DNA of 64,000 nucleotides from Cylindrodendrum hubeiense (lineage: Eukaryota > Ascomycota > Sordariomycetes > Hypocreales > Nectriaceae): NCBI GenBank assembly GCA_014621425.1, contig JAANBB010000121.1, positions 31,663-95,662 on the forward strand. Direction: 5' to 3'. This document shows, piece by piece, positions 57,990 through 64,000 of the stretch (its first letter is position 1; each line of letters starts with the position of its first letter). The position numbers and the translations under genes are program-made. The notes beneath the pieces were generated by a model. It saw only the letters and a program-made list of their open reading frames with translations. It ran no database searches and was not told the origin of the DNA.

Positions 57990-59749
57990 CGTTGCGGTTG
58001 GTGTTGAAAAAAAGAGTGTGATTAAGAGAGTGACTTGAGTAAGTGATTGCGTGGAAGGCGTTGCCGTTACGAGTGTTCAGACGATATCAAAGATAAGGTA
58101 CCTAGGATACCAGGTGACGGGTCGTCGGCGAAACAAGAAAGGCAAATGAGTGACTGGGAATGTAGTAGAATTTGGCGATCAACACCACTCGGTTTGGGGA
58201 ATGTTGTGAAAAGAAGTGAAGGGTGTGCGAGAACAGAGCACAGAGAGAAGGACTAGAAAGACATTTAAAATAGCAGCGAGGGGGAAGGGATGGAGATAGA
58301 AAAGCGAAAGTGAGAACGAAGTGAGAACGAGGTGAGCCAACAGTGAGGAGAAAGCGAGAGTCAATGCCCCGTCCGTGTCCGTGTGCTCAGGACTGAAAGA
58401 GGCTGTGGGCTAACACGGGGACAGTTGGTGAGATGATGGATTGTTTCAAGTAGAGCATGGCACCAAAAGACGGGCTGCAATAGCCCATCGCCTGTTGTGT
58501 GTCCGTGGGTTTGACCCGTCCAGGAATAACAACACTTTACAGATTATTGCAAGCCGTCGGATTAGGCTGGGGGACCGTCTTGATCAGCGTCCGGGTCCGT
58601 CCGGCATCCTCAGACCCCGGTGCTGGTTAAGGTTGAAGTCCCCCCCGGCGCAGCGATGCTAGCTGTTGGTGATGGTGCCTCCTGGTTGGCAATGGTGTTT
58701 ATTTGGCCTGTTTCGAGTTGACGGCCTGAGACAAGAGCCATCGATCGTCCATCCAGGCGGTTGGTCGGCCGGCAGCCGTGCGCCGGCGCGGAACACCAGA
58801 GACAAGTTTCTTGCTCAAACAGAGAAACAAAAAGAGGCTTCAAAAACAAAACCCGCTACCTGGTCTGCGCCTGCGTGTCAAGCCGCCCGCTCCTCTCCTC
58901 TCACCACATGTCTGTCCTCTTTTCGCGCAACTCGAGTATGGATTGAATGACACTGGCAGGGTTCCATTCCCAAACACTCTATCCGACGCCACGATTGCGG
59001 CGCGCTGGTATTGGTGGGGGGCCTTTGCCATGCGTGCGGTGGGGTTCAGCCCAGCTACGGTGGCCAATCCACTGGGGCCCGCCCCCTAATACGCCCCTAC
59101 CAGCTCAGGCCGACCACTGACATCGCCTGGAAACACTTAACACGGCCCGGCGCACTCATTAGCTCATCCATGCGTCCTTGCTCCGCTATGACGCCCCATT
59201 CTTGCACCCTGCCGGGGCCTGCCGGACTGCCGGACCACTGCCTAGGTTTAGGCTGCCTGCCTTCTCCAGCGCCACAGGGCCTGTCAGCTCCGCAGCTTCA
59301 GTGGGTTTTGCTGGGCGACCAAGCCTACCTCGGCAGCTTCCAGTGACATCCATCCAGTGCCTTGGATTGCCCGCCAACTATGACGAAAGAGCCCATCTTT
59401 AACATGCCCCAAACGGACCCATCTGTGAATATCACAACGTCACTTTTCTCGACTATTTTTTTCCCCTCACAAAAGAACCTCAATCGGGATCCAGTTGCCA
59501 AGCCGAAGCCGAAGTTGCCAGCCGAAGACTGAGTCAGGAGGATCATTAATCGTCATCATCACCAACATGGCCCTGGCAATCACCAACACCCGGGGCAGGA
59601 AGAGGAGGATTGCTAACGACGGGATTTATTCCGGAATTGGAGAGATGCAGCACTGCCTTACTCGAGCACTAAATACCACACTTGCTGTGACCTGAGACTG
59701 AACAATCACAAACACTACCATCACCAACACCACGATCACCAACCTAACC
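57990..59749. other. Divergent intergenic region
   Basis: The promoters of the Ecp2-like gene and the NACHT N-terminal gene. Frames at about 58.6-59.5 kb are overlapping and unconvincing. The last 200 bp are rich in ATCACCAAC-type repeats leading into the ATG at 59750. Confidence 0.5.
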
Positions 59750-60774
59750 ATGAGTCCCGCTATTACACTCAGCACGCCACCACCGGCAACTGCCAGTCGA
59801 GTAAAACGCATCGTGGGCAGGATTCACCGCCATACAGACGACGCCAAACCCTGTTCCCTACCACGCGTCGTCTGCAGCCACAACAACGCTACGCAACCAG
59901 CCCAGGAAACCGACCTCTGGAACGCGGCCTACGACGCCCTCAAAGCCAACCTCAGCACCGCGGGCCTCGTCCTCGCCTACGAATCCATCCTCATCCAACA
60001 ACTGCCCACCGCCCGCCGCCACGGCGTCAATGGCAGCTGTGCCGGTATTCCGGGTGGGCCTCATCGTCTCAAGCTCATGACGGCGGTTGCTTCGGCGGGA
60101 CTGGCACGCGAGCTGAGTTCCAAGTCTGATACCGGCGATGGCCTGGCCAGAAACGTCCTGGTTGAAGCTCGAGAGACGGTTGCTTCGTCACTGGATAGGC
60201 ATCCCAGTGCGGCTATTGCATGGGCTGGAATCTGTTCTCTCACCCCTGTACGTCATTATGTGCGCATCCCCAAACGATACTCTCCTTTATGTTGTGGCTA
60301 ACATGAGTAAAGTTGCTTCTCGATTCTCTCCTCAGACATCAAGATATTGCCCAGGGCTTCCTCTACCTCACAGCCAACATCCCCCGCTTCACATCCTTAC
60401 CCCACATCTTGCACCGATCCGCCTGGCAAGAGGAACGCGACTACCTGCGCCTCCGGGAACACACACGCGAGGCCCTGTTGGTTCTGTATCGTCGCATCTT
60501 AGAGTGCGAAATGAACTGCGTCTGCGCTGCGGCGAGTACCTGGAACCGCGCCGCACGGAACGTCGTTGATTGGCAGGGCTGGCAAGCTATGGCGGAAAAG
60601 ATGCGCGAGGCGGATGAGGAGCTGAGTCAAGATATTGAGCAGTACGCCACCAAGGAGGCGGCTGAGTTACTACGGCAGGACGCCAAAGCCGCTCAAGGAT
60701 CACCGAGCGAATGCGAGACTGAAAATTCGTCCGATGTTGATGTTGGTGTTGTTGGTTCAGGGGACAGGGATTGA
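59750..60774 (+). CDS. Stand-alone NACHT-NTPase N-terminal domain (NLR-like)
   Basis: Two exons (59750-60247 and 60313-60774, 65-bp GT-AG intron) encode 319 residues. After a variable 50 residues, the sequence follows the N-terminal domain of fungal NWD2/NACHT receptors. LWNAAYDALK is at about 56-65, AIAWAGICSLTP ends exon 1 at residue 166, and RHQDIAQGFLYLTANIPRF opens the second half. LRLREHTREALLVLYRRILE, then NVVDWQGWQAMAEKM and DIEQYATKEAAELL, follow. In NLR-like proteins this domain precedes a NACHT NTPase and WD40, ankyrin or TPR repeats. Here an acidic Ser/Asp-rich tail and a stop (TGA) end the protein with no P-loop. No NACHT motif is seen in the next 430 bp. It may be a truncated allele or an adaptor for heterokaryon or immune signalling. 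Confidence 0.78.
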
Positions 60775-61207
60775 CAGAGTACTATAGGAAGATTTGCTTC
60801 TGCACGCCAACCAACCAGCCTTTCGTTTCAGTATTAAGGGGGATTCAACCTGCGCCCGATAAGCCATGATCCCAGAAACTAGAGCCACATATTGTTCGTT
60901 GGCAAGAATGGCAATATGCACCCAACCAACCTGTTTCCTCCAGGTTGTGTCGGCGCAAAAAGCAGAATATCAGATGAGGGCCGAAACCCACTGTTTCACA
61001 CCGAGGAAGGAAAACATGTCACATCGCAGTCTGACACATCCCATGATGACAGGGAATTCTTACAAGAAACAAATCAAAGTCAAATTAATCTAGCTGCAAA
61101 TCACTAACACCCAATCCCACACGGCCTCGTGTTGAGATTTACCCAAAGCCAACCGCCCAATCTGATAATTATCCAACTCCATGAAAGCAAGGCTTAACAG
61201 TCAGGGC
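60775..61207. other. Intergenic region between convergent genes
   Basis: Lies between the NACHT N-terminal gene and the amidoligase. No P-loop, WD40 or ankyrin sequence was found, and no gene is supported. Confidence 0.5.
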
Positions 61208-62515
61208 TCAATCAATAGTCATTCTAGGTCGTCGAGGCATGATGCCCTGCTGGTCCAGGTCCTTGAGGGGTCCGTCGAATTCGGCGATCCACTTCTTCCA
61301 CTGCTCTGGGCCGACGTCTCGGAACTCGATGGCCTCCATTACTGCCTCCCATCCGACAGCCTCGTCCCGCGTGACGACTTCGTACACATGGCAGAGAATC
61401 TTCGAGAACTCGAGTGGTGACTTCATGGTCAGAGCGTAGATGTGTCGCACCAACTGGCCCCACGCGGCGATGTACTCCGAGTTGAAAGTTGATGCCGGGT
61501 ATCGGAACTCAATAGTGTCGTTCCTGGAAACCACCAGAGCACACCGTCGAGTGGTGTGCACCGGTCCTTCGTCATACTTCTTCAAAATGGTGCGGAGAGA
61601 CTCTTGGTCACGCATGAAATAGATGCGCTCCATAGCCTTCAGGGTATTTTCAGACACCATCTTACGGCCCTTGAACTTCTCGATGAGATCACGAAGAGCC
61701 CTCGTCTGAATCAACCCATCCCCTACCAGACAAGGCACAGACTCATCTCCCAGCACAGCCTTGGAATCCGTGCTGATTCTCACGGAATATGGAGACTTGC
61801 TCCGTGACGGGTGGCTGAGCTTGTATAGCAGAGGATCCTCCAGAAGAAGAACGAGACAGGCCACACGTTTGGCCGTGTCGAGGTGTAGCTTGCCAGAATC
61901 ATTGACGTGGAGGTGTAGCCCACAGCTGGCATTCAGAGCAACTTTCATGTTGTTCTGGATGGCATTTAAGCTCCGCTTGAGCGATGGCAACTTGTTCTTA
62001 AACTCGTTGGGACGAGTCAGAACGGGGCTGTTAAGTTCGGTTCCGTGCCAGTTATACTCGTCCGAAGGTGACTTCCCAGGTAAGTTTCGCACATCAACGG
62101 AGATGTGGCGCTCACGAACCATGAACCAATAGTTGGCCCGGGTGGAGGAGATGGAACCCGTGCTGTACATGACCGCATCCCTGTTCCAGACACGAATGCG
62201 GGAAGCGTCTGGAAGCTCAAGGATGGAATCTGCCGGGGCGTCCTTAGTGATAGGATTCTTTAGGTCAGGTTCGGTAGGAAAAGGGCATCCCGTAGGGAGG
62301 CCCTCACTCTCAAGCACCTTGCAACTGTTCAGAACAGATGCCATCTCCGCCCAATAATAGGGGCCTTCGGGTGACTTGCCGGCATATGGGTCCTCGGAGG
62401 GAGGACCGCAAATCCATTGATAATCGACATTGACGATTTGTGACTTGCTGTCTCGCTGTTGTGCAGAGAGGAACTCTACCTCGACTCCCAGACTGACAGA
62501 ATCTGGAATCGACAT
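61208..62515 (-). CDS. Amidoligase-family protein
   Basis: One exon of 435 residues. Residues 10-16 (GVEVEFL) are the amidoligase signature with the paired Glu metal ligands. Around residue 198-206 ASCGLHLHVN carries the metal-binding His pair. Around residue 340-350 TIEFRYPASTFN supplies the next Glu/Arg pair. These occur in the order of the Pfam amidoligase_2 family, which shares the glutamine-synthetase/GCS fold and is thought to form amide bonds using ATP. Fungal members are single-domain and largely uncharacterised. A TATATAA box lies on the minus strand at 62661-62667, about 145 bp upstream. A substrate cannot be given; a peptide-modifying or amino-acid ligase role follows from the family only. 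Confidence 0.85.
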   Translation of the reverse strand: MSIPDSVSLGVEVEFLSAQQRDSKSQIVNVDYQWICGPPSEDPYAGKSPEGPYYWAEMASVLNSCKVLESEGLPTGCPFPTEPDLKNPITKDAPADSILELPDASRIRVWNRDAVMYSTGSISSTRANYWFMVRERHISVDVRNLPGKSPSDEYNWHGTELNSPVLTRPNEFKNKLPSLKRSLNAIQNNMKVALNASCGLHLHVNDSGKLHLDTAKRVACLVLLLEDPLLYKLSHPSRSKSPYSVRISTDSKAVLGDESVPCLVGDGLIQTRALRDLIEKFKGRKMVSENTLKAMERIYFMRDQESLRTILKKYDEGPVHTTRRCALVVSRNDTIEFRYPASTFNSEYIAAWGQLVRHIYALTMKSPLEFSKILCHVYEVVTRDEAVGWEAVMEAIEFRDVGPEQWKKWIAEFDGPLKDLDQQGIMPRRPRMTID

Positions 62516-62660
62516 TGTATATTCGTGAATGTTTGTATACGTAGGTTTAGTTCGTATTGTATGTGTAGGTGGATTGGTTTGTTTAGATCGTTAAGCTTCT
62601 CAGTGAGCTAAGAGTGTGTGACATGCTGAAACGAACTTGTGGAAGGGCACATGGCGGGCA

Positions 62661-62667
62661 TTATATA
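62661..62667 (-). promoter_or_regulatory. TATA box of the amidoligase gene
   Basis: TATATAA on the minus strand, about 145 bp upstream of the ATG at 62515. Confidence 0.45.
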
Positions 62668-63691
62668 CTTGAAAATACGTTGAATGGATCGTGATAGAGT
62701 CCAGAGATATGATGTTCAGCTGTTCAGCGAACTGGAGTTCATGATGCTGTGATGCAGGAGTTCGAGGGACATTGTTCCCGGTTCCTTTGGATATGACAGA
62801 ATGCTGGCTGGTGTAGCTGAGCAGAAAGAAACAGAACTTCTGGAATGCACCCGTTCTAGTAAGTTATGGGTAGGTAGTGCATATTAGTTGACGGGAGTTG
62901 AACGTTGAACAGAGTTGCTCTCGTTTGCCTTGACATGAGGAGTGTGCATGTTCGCAATGGCTGGTAGGGACTGAGCGTTCTGCATCGTGAATGGGACTTG
63001 GTATGAACAACTAGATGTCTGCACAAGCCAGGATTTCTTTGAAAGGCATCGATTCAATATGGAGATTGATGGATAGGTTGTCTCGTTTGCAGGTCTGGGT
63101 CCTCTACCAAGTCGAGCTGAGGTAATCTTGGCCTCGACTTAGAGGGGGACAACTACACTTGTGGAATGCCATGTCTCCTCGGACAGGTGACTTTGCACGG
63201 CCCAATCAATGGGAGGCCTTGATCTTTAGGACACAGACCGGTGACATGCACAAATTAGACGGCTGATAGATCGTCGGCCGTCAAGAGTCTCTCTGTGAAC
63301 GCTGTGACAGGCCCGAGGGGCCCGTGACCAGCCCTCGACAACAAAGCCATTGGAGCTTGCACGACAAAGGAGTTGCACTAACAGAACATGTGAAGAAAAC
63401 AGTGGTACTTGCGACGGCCCGCGATGGGCGGAGCTCACCACACGACTCGAATCACATGGCAATCGTCACCTTGGTGTGCTTGATGTTGTGTCGCTGACGA
63501 GCTGTATACAAATGCGCTGGGCACAATCGTTAATCCGGCCCGTCCAATCACGGCCCCGTTTTGGTGGGTGCGCTGGGTGAGCGAGCTGGGTGCGGTTGTG
63601 GGGAAGCCACGAATCTGGCACCCGCACAGCTCCCCAACAGGCAGGCGGTACGTACCACGCTCCAGCCCCAGAGCTCTGCAACGTAAATTTA

Positions 63692-63718
63692 GGTAGGGAA
63701 GGTAGGGAAGGTAGGCTA
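63692..63718. repeat. Short GGTAGG tandem repeat
   Basis: Two exact GGTAGGGAA units followed by GGTAGGCTA, in non-coding DNA near the right edge. Confidence 0.65.
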
Positions 63719-64000
63719 GGTAAGTACTCCGTACCTGCTCCGTAGAAGGTGCATAGCAAGCTCTAGCGCGTGAGCTGGCGCATTCGACGAATCCAGGCCA
63801 AGCCCTTTTCTGATTGATTGATTTCAAAAAAAGTCACGGCTGTGCTCTGGGCCCTGGAAAACGCGACACAGCGCAGCGCAGCGCGTCACCTCACCACCAA
63901 CATTCTGGATCCGTCACCATCGCCATCACGCCCGTCCTCCAATCATCTCGCACCACAACCACCAGCGCGCCGTCCATCACGACCGCATCGCAAGCTTCAA

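Larger units (their letters stand above)
62516..64000. other. Intergenic region at the right edge
   Basis: The promoter of the amidoligase (TATATAA on the minus strand at 62661-62667), then non-coding DNA. Three GGTAGG-type 9-bp units lie at 63692-63718. The last about 150 bp are CA/CT-rich and may be the leader of a plus-strand gene starting beyond 64000, but no coding sequence can be shown. Confidence 0.45.

Noticed and set aside
63692..63718. GGTAGGGAA units as possible telomere-like repeat
   Set aside because: The unit is not TTAGGG and there are only two exact copies.

Overview
The window is nuclear DNA from a filamentous ascomycete (Pezizomycotina, most likely a Sordariomycete). The evidence is short 46-116 bp spliceosomal introns with GTRNGT donors and CTRAC-like branch sites, monocistronic genes on both strands, a two-exon MAK5 helicase, a Zn2Cys6 regulator, an RTA1-like membrane protein, a GH11 xylanase with a fungal CBM1, a NACHT-NTPase N-terminal module, and several secreted cysteine-rich proteins. 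Exons were joined by hand from reading frame and splice signals. No RNA data, alignment or database search was available.

Layout. 1-1162 (-): 5' part of a sulfate permease, followed by about 6.6 kb without a convincing gene. 7.7-16 kb (by eye richer in A+T): a Poa1-type macro-domain protein, a GNAT acetyltransferase, a large secreted protein whose C-terminus resembles that of killer-toxin-type chitinases, and a possible ankyrin remnant. 16-26 kb: an F-box protein, a GH11-CBM1 xylanase, an Artemis/SNM1-type nuclease, and a Zn2Cys6 factor divergent from an RTA1-like protein. 26.9-34.2 kb: a nine-exon protein joining two ubiquitin-like regions, a zinc-finger-like motif and a CorA-like membrane end, then an unrecognised four-exon gene on the minus strand. 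35-46.7 kb: a cytochrome P450, MAK5 and a TPR/Mlp1-type nuclear-basket nucleoporin. 47.5-57.3 kb: a cysteine-rich cell-surface protein, a small hypothetical, a repeat-rich 3.2 kb gap and a membrane/coiled-coil protein. 57.3-62.5 kb: an Ecp2-like secreted protein, an isolated NLR N-terminal domain and an amidoligase. The last 1.5 kb has no gene that can be supported.

Conserved core genes (MAK5, the nucleoporin, probably the permease and the nuclease) lie among lineage-variable genes for secretion, surface sensing, non-self recognition and lipid/xenobiotic response. No biosynthetic cluster is evident around the P450. The most interesting items are the UBL-UBL-zinc finger-CorA-like architecture, the NACHT N-terminal domain that ends before any NTPase, a six-copy ATGCGAG motif in the promoter shared by the Zn2Cys6 and RTA1-like genes, two probable GC-AG introns, and the chitinase-like tail on a protein with no visible GH18 site.
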